A DNA stretch of 64,000 nucleotides from Phocoena phocoena. Its lineage: Eukaryota; Chordata; Mammalia; Artiodactyla; Phocoenidae. The position numbers and the translations under genes were made by a program. The stretch covers positions 133,528,263-133,592,262 of the forward strand of contig NC_089221.1 of NCBI RefSeq assembly GCF_963924675.1, in the 5' to 3' direction. How positions within the stretch are numbered: position 1 is the stretch's first letter; each line of letters starts with the position of its first letter. Shown piece after piece: positions 1 through 64,000 of the stretch. The notes below the pieces were generated by a model. It did no database searches, had not been told where the DNA came from, and was given only the letters and a program-made list of their open reading frames with translations.

Positions 1-1284
1 AGCGACTTTCAAGCAAAGACCTCAAGGAGGTCAGGGAGGAAGCCATGCAGATGTCTGGCGAGTAGCCTCTTGTCAGAGGGAATAGCAAGGGGTGGGAGTC
101 CTGAGGTGGGAGTGTGCCTGATATGTTAGAGGAACACCAAGGGGGCCACGGTGACAAGAGTGGAGTGAGGGAGAGAGATTGGAGTTGAGGCCAAGAAGCA
201 ACTGTGGGGATGGTAGGGAAGCAGATCATGTGTGAAGGACCTTGTAGGACATTGTGAGGTGTTTAGCTCTGCTCTAAATGGGAGATGATCTGACCTACAT
301 ATTTGGAGAATCGTTCTGGCCACCATGTTGCAAAGAGATCATAGAGGTGTAATAGGGATGGAAACGGAGACTGCGTAGCTCCTGCAAGAGATGAAGATGT
401 GTGTGGAAGCAGTGGAAGTAGTGAAAAGTGATCAGCCACCAGACATGTTTTGACTGAGGCAACTATTATGTATACTGATGTTGAACAATTTTCAATAAAT
501 ATCAGTAAGTAAAAAAAACAAGTTGCAAAGAGCGTATAAGGCATGCCATATATTTTTTAATAAAAATTTTAGAAATGTGTGTTTGTGTGTGTATGTGAAA
601 ATATGCACAGGAAACCAGTACCAGGAGCAAACTTACTGACTGAAGGAAATGGTGGGATGGAGACTTAGCTTCCCAGGGCATTCTCTTCTATACATTTCAG
701 ATTTTATTCTATTGCATATACTACTTGCACAAAAATAAATAATACTTTAAATTTTAGAATTTGAGAACCCAAATATAAAATATCATTCCAAATTCATTTT
801 CTGACTTTTCTTAAAGACTTTCTGAAAATTTATTCTCTCTTTCCAAAGTTTAAAAGTCTGATGTATCCCCTATCAAAAAAATGGAGATCAGTAAGTCAAG
901 ACATATTTATTGATTGCCAGCTATGTGCCCACCATTGAGCTAAGAGCATTCAGATTGTCAAATATAAGTTTCAAAAACTTTAAAATATGACTCTCACACA
1001 AATATACAATGAAAACATGTCACAGATTTCATTACCTCATCAATGAGGGAATCAGCATGATGGTAAAGCTGGTTCAAAGGAGAATTAAAGGTATAGGCCT
1101 TGGCATTGGAGAAGGAATATTGGACTAACACTGCCAGGTTAGATACAAAACTGGTTAAATGTCTACAGGACAATAAAAACATAAGCTTTGGGGCTACCTT
1201 TTTTACTAAACAGAAATCATTTGCATCTCTTCTGAATGAAAATCTATAAGTTATTAGAGAACTTCACTGAGTCTGAGACTTTAA

Positions 1285-1440
1285 TCAATAATAGTCTTCT
1301 TGGGGTGCTGAAAATGTTCCAAAGTTATATTGTGATAGTTTCACAACTGTGAATATATGAAAAAGCACTGAACTGTACACTTTCAATGGATGAATGTTTT
1401 GATATGTGAAATGTATCTCAATAAAGCTATTAAAAATAGT
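1285..1440 (+). mobile_element. Old L1M 3' end
   Basis: Recognised by ACTGTACACTTTCAATGGAT and GAAATGTATCTCAATAAAGC followed by an A-rich end, a signature of ancient mammalian L1 3' UTRs. Left edge uncertain. Confidence 0.75.
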
Positions 1441-1496
1441 AGACAGCAATACTTCAGTCTTGATTTATTAATCCAATTCCATTGTCTTACTTCCTT

Positions 1497-1558
1497 CTCT
1501 TAGATAATCACATAATCACATAATCCTCTTAGATAATCACATAATCTCTTAGATAAAC
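1497..1558. repeat. Short imperfect tandem repeat, 5' flank
   Basis: CTCTTAGATAATCACATAAT occurs at 1497-1516 and again at 1526-1545, with a third partial CTCTTAGATAAACA from 1546. An extra CACATAAT unit sits between the first two. Confidence 0.85.
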
Positions 1559-1588
1559 AATGCTTTAATATGACATTGAAAGTACATG

Positions 1589-1950
1589 CTGGACTTCCCT
1601 GGTGGCACAATGGTTAAGAATCCGCCTGCCAGTGGAGGGGACACAGGTTTGAGCCCTGGTCCAGGAAGATCCCACATGCCACAGAGCAACTAAGCCCGTG
1701 CGCCACAACTACTGAGCCTGCGCTCTAGAGCCCACGAGCTGTAACTACTGAGCCCACGTGCCACAGCTACTGAAGCCCTCGTGCCTAGACCCCATGCTCT
1801 GCAGCAAGAGAAGCCACCGCAATGAGAAGTCCGAGCACTGCTGCGAAGAGTAGCCCCTCCTCACCGCAACTAGAGAAAGCCCTCACGCAGCAACGAAGAC
1901 CCAGCACAGCCAAAAATAAATAAATAAATTTATTTTAAAAAAGAAAGAAA
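1589..1950 (+). mobile_element. CHR-type tRNA-derived SINE, long form
   Basis: Begins CTGGACTTCCCTGGTGGCAC, carries a tRNA-like head, and ends in an AAATAAATAAAT-rich tail. It is flanked by an 11 bp direct repeat GAAAGTACATG at 1578-1588 and 1951-1961, which proves a retroposition event. The body includes the repeated CACAACTACTGAGCC-type units of the longer subfamily. Confidence 0.9.
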
Positions 1951-3347
1951 GAAAGTACATGTTACCTGCTTTATATTTTTTTTCTATTTACAAGTTTTTG
2001 GTAATTCTTCTTAACAAGGACTATAGTGAAGCATGTATAAACCACCACCCTAATTTCGGAAACTTTACAATACAGGAGAACACCCTGAAGAGACAGAGAG
2101 CAATACAGGAGGACAATTAAATACACGCTAGAGTAATAGTGAATGAGTTGAATGAATGGACCTGATAGCACTTATCTCAATATTTAAAACCAACAATGTT
2201 TTGTGAGAAGAGAAACTGCCAGAACCACAATTCTAAGGAGAGTTCCCTGTACATTTTTAACTGGCCTAAGATTTAAAGAGATGTGAAGCGTGAAAACACA
2301 AAATACTGTATATGATGTACTGAGTATAGGTAGACATGCAAGATTATAGATGGCTGAAGTCCACCTGTTTATCATGGGAAGAGGTTTCAAGTCAATAACT
2401 TTTGTTCCGCACCTATCACTTTGTAAAGCAAGGCAAGCAGACAGCTATATATAGCCTTTTCAAAGAGCATGCCACCTGAGAGGGCCTAGTGAGCTAGGCA
2501 GGATGTGAGGGTGGGGAGATTTCCATACTGTACACAGCATATATCTGCTGGGTAAATCCCCTGGCCTAAAATACAATCCACAGTCCTTATATGTCAACAC
2601 TGTTAAACCGAGGTGGCGTGGGATGAAGTGTGGTGAGCCTTGGGCACCTAGGACTTCAGGAAGCCAACCTGATTTCTGCCTTACCTTCTGGTTGTCAGAA
2701 AAAGACCACAGTCACCTAGACTCTTTCCCTAAGTTCCATTATGCAAATCAGTTTGCTTCTGCCTTAGGTTTCAAAAGAAAATGAGCTGGTATAGATGAAA
2801 GAAGCCAGACAGAAGATCTAAAGAATTTTATTTCTCAACATTATGGTCCAACAAGTGTCACCTCTCTTCCCCACCTACTCGCTTTCTGCTCCCTTCTAGT
2901 TTCTGTCCTCAGACATGTTTAGCCCCACTCAGAGCCAAAATTCTTATGACAATTTCCCTCTCTTGGGTTCCAATTTTGCTGCGTTTATAAGCCATGAGAC
3001 ATCCCATCTCGGTCTAAATATTTATTTCTTTGATGTTAGATTGAAGAAGCTTACAATTAAATACACATACAAATAATAAAATAGTTAACATTTAAGATAA
3101 AAATAAAGATTAGAAACTGTAGAGGTGGGAGATGGTAAATGATCCAGGAGCTGGGATAAGATGATTATCGCAATTATATTGCAATGAATAAATATTAAAT
3201 TTAATTCTGAAAAAATATTGGAAAAAAGTAAAATAACTGTTAACATTGATTATCTCTGAGGGGTGAGACTAAAAGTGATTATTATTTTTGTCTATTTGAT
3301 GGTTGGCTCTTTCCAGCAAGATATATTTCACTTCTGTAACCAGAAAT

Positions 3348-3362
3348 ACATATATATGTATG

Positions 3363-3402
<40 letters not shown>

Positions 3403-3413
3403 TATATATATAT
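3348..3413. repeat. TA-rich dinucleotide microsatellite
   Basis: Alternating TA with TGTATG and ACACA interruptions over about 66 bases. Self-complementary and likely length-polymorphic. Confidence 0.95.
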
Positions 3414-5754
3414 GGTTCAAAAATTAGGTCTAAGCTCTAAGGTCTAACTGGCCACCTCAGTTATCACTATCTTCTAGTAATCAAACCAATTATTTCTGAC
3501 AAAGGACATACTTTTATTTTAAATTGGAAAGTAAAAACTTCCCCCACAATATGGTCATTTAATTACATAAATTAAAAAGCAAAACAACTCTCTACCTTTC
3601 CAGTTCCTTGCTGGAAGTTTGATATAGAAACTTTCTGACATTGCCCTGTACATATACATACATATTAATACAAACACAAAATACTTTTATGTAAAAATGG
3701 GATTATGCCATACATATTTGTCTGCACCTTTTCTATCTTAACAATAAATCTTGTACTTTTTTAGAGTGATACATTATAGAAATTCTTCATTCATTTTCGT
3801 TATCTCAGTGTTCCACTGAATGGATTCACCATAGATTAATCAGTTTCTCACTGATGCACGTATAGGTTGTTTCCATTACAAACACTGCAATGAACATTTA
3901 GTACAAATACCTCTATGTGCTCATGTTACTTTTTTTTCTCTAGGATTAATAGTTTTAGAAGGAATAAGGCTTTTTAAAAAATTTTTCAGAAGATAGAAGC
4001 TATATAATTACCAAAATATTCTGGGTATCACTCTTAAACAGATCCATATAAACCTGATCAAGTTTGGATGAGAACCACAAGGATAATGAAGGCCCTGGAA
4101 GCCACATCCTAAGGATGCAGTTGAAGGATCTCTTCATCCTGGACACAGGAGGGCTCTGGAGTTACGTAAGAAGCATCTCCACTTACCTAAATGGCTATTC
4201 CCTGGACCAGAGAAGAGGATTGGACTTGCAGGGCCTCAAATGCTAGAACCATGAAGATGCGCTTCAGGGCAGAGTAAAGGTGAGATGATTTATTGATAAG
4301 CTGACATCCGTTCTACTTCCTGTAGTGGCAACACTGTTAGTGTTCCTTTAGAGGAAAACCTCTCTCTACTCTCAGCCCATGTGGCTGGATAGGGCCGACT
4401 GTATCCCATCCCCAAATCCAGGAAAGGGTGCAGACCTAGAAATAGACAACAGAATATTCTATCGCCTTGTCTGTAATGACTGAGTTACATATTAGCGACT
4501 GACCCAGGCCAGGGCAATGATTCATATTTCTGAGACTTCTGCTGGAACTATTAGGAAAAAGAATCCAGTTCCACTGGCAAAATGTCAGCCTTTTGCTGCC
4601 ACAGAGGAAAGCCTTCCTAAGCGTGAAGCTGACACAAAACTAAGAAATGAAAATCAAAATTTCTGATGTCACTAAGTAGCTGGATCCAGTAGTGCCAGGC
4701 TGAATTGTTTTTTTCTTTGTGAGAGGATGTTAAACTAACTTTTCCAGCTCAGTTTCAGTTGAGGTCTCAAAGACCTAAAATAATACAATTTAAGGAATCA
4801 AGTGACTTTCTGTCCTAAAGTAAAATACCTTATCATCTGTGCTTGACACAATAGGAAGCAAAACAAGCTCTGCCAGTAATAGTCTTTGCCCACCTCCAGC
4901 TTTTAGAAAACAAAAGCTTGAAAAACCAAGGGAGAGTTTTTGGTGCACTGTGCATTTCCTCTTACAACCCACTCAGGGGGAAAGGGGGCAGGTGTTTGCA
5001 TCCACCAGAAGCTAAGTGACAGGAACTTTAAAGGACTACTCACTAGCTTGACCTAAGTCTCATAGGGTTTATGAGGACTGTTGTCTAAATCCCATTTGGA
5101 GAAAGGCAAAGGTTAAATCTCGTGGAAGAGCTCCTTGTTTGGTGTCAGAGGGAGAAGAGGCTGCACTTGGGGCAAATGGTACATACATCCATCAATGGAT
5201 ACCTGAGTCTTCTCTAGAGCCATGGGAGGGAATAAGTGGCATGCAGTTCATTTTCAAGGAACATTTACCCAAGAGGACAACAAAGATGGGCAAAGGGATC
5301 CCAACAGAGTTGCAGGGGAGGCACGCTGGAGGAGGACCAGCAGAAGCCCAAGAGCTGAAGGTTGGGCTCACTGGGAGTCAGACTGGCATCTCCAATATCA
5401 AGGGAACTGCTGTCAGAGTCCTCTGACAATAATGGCAACAACACACATGACAAAACTTTCCCACGAAAGAAAAAGCAACAATTGTGTATCCACCACATTC
5501 AGAGGGCATCAACCTAAGATTACAACTGTGACCTCATTGAATTCAGTGCCTGTTTCCCTTCTTGCCCCAAGCCTGAACCGGAAGGAGTGCGTCAGAAGCA
5601 AGGCTAGTGTATGGGGAAGGAGGAGGAGTTAGGATATAGTAGAAAAGGCAACATGCTTCAAAGCCTGTACCAGACCTCTGCTTAGGTTGAGGAAAAGCAT
5701 TAAATTCAATATGTGTTTGGAGGTTTTGCTATTAGACTGACTTGGACAGGCCTT

Positions 5755-6960
5755 TTTCTTAACTTTTATTATGAAAAATTTCAAACATATAGCAATGTAA
5801 GGAGAATAAAGAACCACCAACCCATCCATCACCCAGCTTCAACTGTCAACTCAGCCAAACATTTGTCATCTCTTGCCCTGCCTATTTCTCCCCCTCCACT
5901 GGATTATAACAAAGCAAATCTCATATATTTTGTTATTTTATCAATAATTATTTCTGCATGTTTCTGTATACAATACTCTTTTGTAATAACAACAGTGCCA
6001 TTATCATGCCTTAAAAATTAAAAAATTTAGTCATCAAATATGCAGTGTTCTGATTTCCCAGCTGTCTCATAATGTCTTTATATAATTGATTTGTTTGAAT
6101 ATAAATCCAAACAAAATCAGCACATGCTTGATATGGCTCTTAAAGTCTCTTTCTCCCTCTGACTTACTTGTTACAGACATGGGGTCAGTTGTCTTTAGCG
6201 ATTTGGGTACAGATCCGAGGTGTCCATGGTGGATTTGTTCCAGGACCCCCCAAATACAAAATGCTCTAGTCCCTTATAGAAAATGGCATAGTATTTGTAT
6301 ATAACTTACACATATCCTCCTGTAAACTTTCAAACATCTCTAGATTTCTTATAATACCCAATACAATATAAAAGCTATATAAATAGTTGTAAATATACTG
6401 TAAGTGCTATGTAAATAGTTTCTGGTGCACAGTAAATTCAAGTTTTGCTTTTTGGAACTTTCTGGAATTTTTTTAACCCACAGTTGGTTGAATCCACAGA
6501 TGTAGAGCCTGCAGATACAGAGGGTCCACTGTATTCTGAACTTGTCTCCATGCTGTCGTTTGTCATGTTCCTTTATCTCTTGTATTTCCTGCAAGCTTGA
6601 ATTTAGATCTAGAGGTTGGATGAGATTGTTTGATTTTTTTTTCTTTTGGCGAGGTTTCAGTGTACTTCCTATTGCATCACTTCAGGAAATACATAATGTC
6701 TGATTGTCTCTCTTTTCCTGCTGTTAAGATTGATCAATGTGTTACAATGCTATCAGTCTAATAAATAAATTATAGATTTTCCTACTGGCTCTTCATGTAA
6801 TGATTATAGCAACCATTGACGAGCATTGCCTAAAACCATTATGCATTATTAGGATTGCAAAATGGTGATATTCTATCACTCCTTAATTTATTCATTGGAA
6901 TTCTTCTGTAAAGAAGGACTCTCCTTCATTAAATATTTGATTACTAAACTGAGATACGGC
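5755..6960 (+). mobile_element. Ancient L1-like fragment split by a Tigger-type element (5' flank)
   Basis: Left part: CCATCACCCAGCTTCAACTG to TGGCTCTTAAAGTCTCTTTC. Right part: CAAGCTTGAATTTAGATCTA, CACTTCCTATTGCATCACTT-like and GAATTCTTCTGTAAAGAAGG. The two halves form one continuous old LINE-type repeat on either side of 6210-6531. The exact subfamily is not resolvable by eye. Confidence 0.7.
6210..6531. mobile_element. Non-autonomous Tigger-type (Tc1/mariner) DNA transposon
   Basis: About 322 bp. Terminal inverted repeats start CAGATCCGAGGTGTCC and end GATACAGAGGGTCCACTG, flanked by the TA target duplication at 6208-6209 and 6532-6533. The interior TTTGTTCCAGGACCCCCCAA and TTGGTTGAATCCACAGATG are signature Tigger sequence. 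Decayed, with no transposase frame. Confidence 0.85.
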
Positions 6961-7094
6961 TCTTCAGGAAAAATAGGAAATATATTTTATTCTTTCCCTT
7001 TGTTTTGCAGTTTACAGAATAATAAATTGGTTTTCCAGCATCCTCCAAAAGTTATCAATAGGTATTTTTTGTTTCTCTTTGGGTTTTTTTTAGA

Positions 7095-7509
7095 ATTTTT
7101 TTCCAATGTTTTATTTATTATTTTTGGCTGCACTGGGTCTTCATTGCTGTGCGTGGGCTTTCTCTAGTTGCAGTGAAAGGGGACAACTTTTCGTTGTGGT
7201 GCGCAGGCTTCTCATTGCGGTGGCTTCTCTTGTTGCGGAGCACAGGCTCTAGATGTGCAGGCTCAGTAGTTGCGGCACGCAGGCCCTAGAGCGCGTGGGC
7301 TTCAGTAGTTGCGGCGTGTGGGCTCAGTAGTTGCAGTGTGTGGGCTCTAGGGTGCATGGGCTTCAATAGTTGTGGCACACAGGCTCAGTAGTTGTGGCTC
7401 ACGGGCTTAGTTGCTCCACGGCATGTGGAATCTTCCTGGACCAGGGATCGAATCTGTGTCCCCTGCATTGGCAGGCAAATTCTTAACCACTGTGCCACCA
7501 GGGAATTCC
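7095..7509 (-). mobile_element. CHR-type SINE, long form, reverse orientation
   Basis: T-rich tail followed by TTTTTGGCTGCACTGGGTCTT, ending at the head CCACCAGGGAATTCCC. A possible 7 bp duplication CAATAGG lies at 7056-7062 and 7510-7516. Left boundary is approximate. Confidence 0.85.
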
Positions 7510-10335
7510 CAATAGGACTTTAAAACAAAACAAAGGGCTTATTTTTACACATGTTTTCCTAAGAGTGATGGGGAGAATATTGGGTCTCTTAAGGTTATGT
7601 TTAGGTGAGGACAAAAACCAATCCCAGCGAGTGGGTTTGAAGGTGCTATGAGAGAGAGAGAATAAAATTACTTATAATTACACTCCATGGAGATTTGGCA
7701 AAGGAAAGGCTCCTATTACAACAGCTACTGATGACATTTTGCTTTCCCACATGAGAATACTTTGTGAAGTCCATAAATCTTTCAACCTGAACAAGCCAGG
7801 TATAAATCTACCCTTCTCAAAGGACTTTACAGTCTAGCTTGAAAATGCACTGTATTAGTTAAACTTAGGTTTACTGTTTGTGACAGAACCTCAAAATAAC
7901 AGGGGCTTAGAAAATAAAATTTTATTTCTTTTTACATTAAAGAAAAAGTGCTCCCAGGCTGCAAGGAGGATCCAAGGTCATCAGGACCCCAGAACCTTTC
8001 TATTTTATGCTCCACTGACCTCAACATGCAATTTCTATTTCAAGGTGTAAGATAGCTGCTCTAGCTCCAACTTTCACATTCACATTTTAGTTAGCAGGAA
8101 GGAGGAAAAAGAGAATGAAAAGGGTATGATGACTGCCATTAAGGACATTTCCTTGAAGTTGTGCTCACAACTTCTGCCCTGTTCAATTAGCTAGAATACA
8201 GTTAACATGACTGAAAACTGTAATCTTTATCCTGGCTGGCCAGATGCCCAGATAACCTTCAGGGAGTCTGTTACCTGGGACGAAGGGGAGAATAGATACT
8301 TGGAGAAAATAGCAATCCCTGTCTCAAGTCCATATTCAGGAGAGAAAAGAAATACTACCTCTTTTGGGCAGTGTATTTCCACACATATATCTTAAAATCT
8401 CAGAATGGAGGTGGGGAAATCATTTAAAGTATTCCCTCCCCAACAATCTTGAGTGTCTTGATTATGCTGGGGCATCCAATATATGAGACAAAATTAAGCT
8501 GTAGTCTGGTAACTCACATGAAAAAAATAAATTCTAGATCATTGCACTCCTATACAGCAATAATGATTGTTCTGTTTCATTATTTATCCCTGTCTGGCAT
8601 ATGCCATCTCTCCTTACACTGAGATTTCTTGGTTACTTATTTCATGCTAGAAGTAGGACTCACGATACTTTATACCTTAATTCTAAGGCCAGATACATGA
8701 CTAGCATCCACCACTCACAGAGCTTATGGGATTGTCTTCGAAAGGACCCTCACAGAGACCAAGGATCAGCAAGGGAAAGTAGCTCACTCAAAGAAACAGC
8801 TTAGTAAGTGACAGAGCTGGGATTCCAATGTAATTTTGTCTGTCTTCAGAACTCATGTATAATTTATTATGCCATTCTGAAGGATTTACTTATTTTCTGC
8901 TCTTTCACTATGTTTTGCGATGGAAAAGCAATCATTTCTCTGTAGCACAGACAAACTACTATGGGCTTTTATTTAAATTTAACAAAATAATAAACTTTAA
9001 TATATTTCTCTTAAGTGTTTTATGCCCATTGTCTCTTATAATTGTCCAACCCAGTTTGGTGATTACTCATTCAACACATTTTTCTAAACATCCTTTTAAT
9101 GTGCCAGGCACCGTGATGGCTGCTGAGTATGTAATGGTGAGCAAAACCACACATACTCCTCCTTACCATTACGGAGCTTCCAGACTAGTGGGGGAGACAA
9201 ACATTAATCCAAAAATCACCCTTCCAAAAGTACAATGACAATTGTCATAAGGGGTATGTCATAAGGTGCCCTCTACATATATAATTGGCGGATTTGACTT
9301 AGTAAAGCCAGGAAGGCTTCCCTGAGGAAGTGACATGGCTGAGACTAGCAGTATAATTTAGAGTTAAAGCAGGCAAAGTGGGGAGAGAAGATGTTTTCAG
9401 GCAAAGGGAGCAGCTGTTCAAAGCAGCATGAGAAGCACGCATGAGGGCTTAAAGTGAAAATGTGTGAGCAGAGAGGTATGAGATGAGACTGGCAAGGAAG
9501 CCAGAGAGTAGCCCCACATGTAGGGACACCATTATTCCCCTTCACAGGTAAAAAAGCTGAGGCTCAGAGCTCTTGAGTAATTTGCTTATAGTCTCACAGT
9601 TAGTTAGCTGGTGGAGCCAGAAGTCAACCTGTGGTAGGTAAAGATGTCCTCGTCCTAATCACTAGAACCTGTGCATGTGTTCGCTTACATGACAAAGGGG
9701 AATTAAGGTAGAATATGGAATTAAGGTTGCTAATAAACAGATCTTAAAATAGGGAGATTATTTTAGATTATCCAGGCAAGCCCAGTGTAATCTTAAGGAA
9801 TCTTAAACATGGAAGAGGGAGGCAGAAGAAGAGGTTACAGTTGTATAAGATGAGAGAATTTGACCTGCTGTTGTAGGCTTTGAAGATGGAGGAAGAGGGC
9901 TGAGGGTCAAGGCATGCGGGTAGTCCTAGAAGCTGGAAAGGGCAAGGAAACAGATTCTACCCTAGAGATCCAGAAAGGATCACAACCCTGCTGACGTCTT
10001 GATTTTAGCCCAGTGAGGCCCATTTTGCATTGCTGAACTACAGAACTGTAAGATAATAAATTCGTGAGGGATCTAAACTTGGGATCATTTGTTACAGCAG
10101 CCAACAGAAAACTAACACACAAACTATTGTCCATTGACCCCAAAGTCCACGTTTCTATCCTTTGTGCTACATGCCTTAACTGTTAGACGGGCTAAAGCAG
10201 GAACTATGAAGATTAAACTCTAATCCGTCATATCATTTTGAGTCTGAGGTTCTTCAAATATCATTTCTAAACCGTACAGCAAAGGGTATGTATAATTTCT
10301 ACCTATGCTTCATAGTTTTCTGAATTTTGAAAGGA

Positions 10336-10427
10336 TGTGGTTGTGGGCTTTGACATCAGAAGGGAAGCTCTGCAATGTTGACTGAATGTTGGTAGAGAGA
10401 TAACATTGGAGGCAAGTTGCCTTTGAA
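10336..10427 (+). promoter_or_regulatory. Possible T-cell factor motif cluster upstream of ITK exon 1
   Basis: Within about 90 bases are a RUNX-type TGTGGTT (10336-10342), a GATA-type AGATAA (10398-10403) and a TCF/LEF-type CTTTGAA (10421-10427). All three factor families act in T cells, which fits ITK expression. No TATA box is evident. The motifs are short and could be chance. The transcription start is not visible, so part of this stretch may be 5' UTR. Confidence 0.25.
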
Positions 10428-10504
10428 CAACTCTCTGAAGATCAACTGCCTCTCCAACTCATTCCTTGCCCTGAAGCTGTTTCCTCTGGTTGTGCTGAAG
10501 GGTG

Positions 10505-10539
10505 ATGCCCAAGGTGCATCACTTTTCAAGGACTGGATC

Positions 10540-10543
<4 letters not shown>
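10505..10543 (+). promoter_or_regulatory. Candidate upstream ORF overlapping the ITK start codon
   Basis: An ATG at 10505, with G at -3 (moderate context), opens 12 codons. They end at TGA 10541-10543 in the +2 frame relative to ITK. The TGA shares the bases ATGA with the ITK initiator at 10540. If the mRNA includes this leader, which is likely since it is only 35 nt upstream, scanning ribosomes would meet this ATG first, with termination-reinitiation or leaky scanning controlling ITK output. The sequence arrangement is certain; the function is inferred. Confidence 0.5.
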
Positions 10544-63861
<53,318 letters not shown>

Positions 63862-64000
63862 GTAAGCAGTGCATTTGGGAATGTTATTCATTTGCACTAA
63901 CTCACATCCCTAGAGGTCTGGGGTAAATTCTGAATGGACTTCCCCAGACGTTAAATGATCATTAAACAGGTACACTGTATATCTGGAGATGGTGTGCACA
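63862..64000 (+). other. ITK: Start of ITK intron 11
   Basis: Donor GTAAGC at 63862 follows exon 11. The intron runs off the window edge. Confidence 0.9.

Larger units (their letters stand above)
1..10504. other. ITK 5' flank, no gene recognised
   Basis: Contains an L1M-like 3' end near 1290-1440, two CHR SINEs (about 1590-1950 and 7095-7509), a TA microsatellite, old L1 fragments (3640-4010 and 5755-6960) holding a Tigger-type element, and MIR/L2 traces near 8745-8835, 9060-9340 and 9535-9635. I see nothing identifiable at 1-1280, 1970-3340, 4010-5750, 7520-8740 or 9640-10330. The neighbour expected upstream from human synteny (FAM71B/GARIN3) is not detected, so it probably lies further left. 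Confidence 0.6.

Noticed and set aside
1650..1670. tRNA-like A/B box sequences within the SINEs, considered as tRNA genes
   Set aside because: They are the pol III promoter remnants of tRNA-derived SINEs, without a foldable full tRNA and followed by the SINE body and tail.
5139..5632. Overlapping plus-strand open frames in the 5' flank
   Set aside because: Low-complexity composition, no family recognised, competing overlapping frames and no splice or promoter context.
1..10330. Search for the expected upstream neighbour gene (FAM71B/GARIN3 or MED7)
   Set aside because: No frame in this stretch resembles those proteins. They probably lie left of the window.

Overview
This window is mammalian nuclear DNA. 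It is AT-rich and intron-dominated, has GT-AG splice junctions, and is full of SINE, LINE and DNA-transposon fossils. The youngest SINEs are tRNA-derived CHR-type elements, recognised by the 5' head GCTTCCCTGGTGGCGCAGTGG, a tRNA-like B box around GGTTCGTGCC and an A-rich tail. About a dozen and a half copies are present. I see no ruminant BovB/Bov-A2 elements. Together this points to a cetartiodactyl, most likely a cetacean (whale or dolphin). The species call is inference.

The only protein-coding gene I can support is the 5' two-thirds of ITK (IL2-inducible T-cell kinase, a Tec-family tyrosine kinase) on the + strand. Eleven coding exons lie between 10540 and 63861. Their phases are all compatible and they give one uninterrupted reading frame of 353 complete codons plus the first base of codon 354. 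They encode the PH domain, the Btk-type zinc motif, the proline-rich segment, the SH3 domain, the SH2 domain and the start of the SH2-kinase linker. The catalytic kinase domain is not in this window and must lie beyond 64000.

Layout: 1-10.5 kb is 5' flank, made of old L1, a Tigger-type DNA transposon, MIR fragments and two CHR SINEs. Exon 1 is at 10.5 kb, followed by an 18.7 kb intron 1 with L2, MIR, MER20-like and L1 fossils. Exons 2-5 lie between 29.3 and 37.8 kb, exons 6-8 between 41.1 and 53.5 kb (the most SINE-dense part), and exons 9-11 between 62.1 and 63.9 kb.

No bacterial-type system, CRISPR array, tRNA or rRNA gene, or unknown multigene system is visible. The observations most worth following are: a short upstream ORF whose stop overlaps the ITK start codon (ATGA); a NAGNAG tandem acceptor at exon 6 next to lineage-divergent residues; nested retroposon insertions with readable target-site duplications, including three copies of one target flanking two SINEs; a strong antisense bias of intronic SINEs; and an unassigned 90-codon open frame in intron 6.
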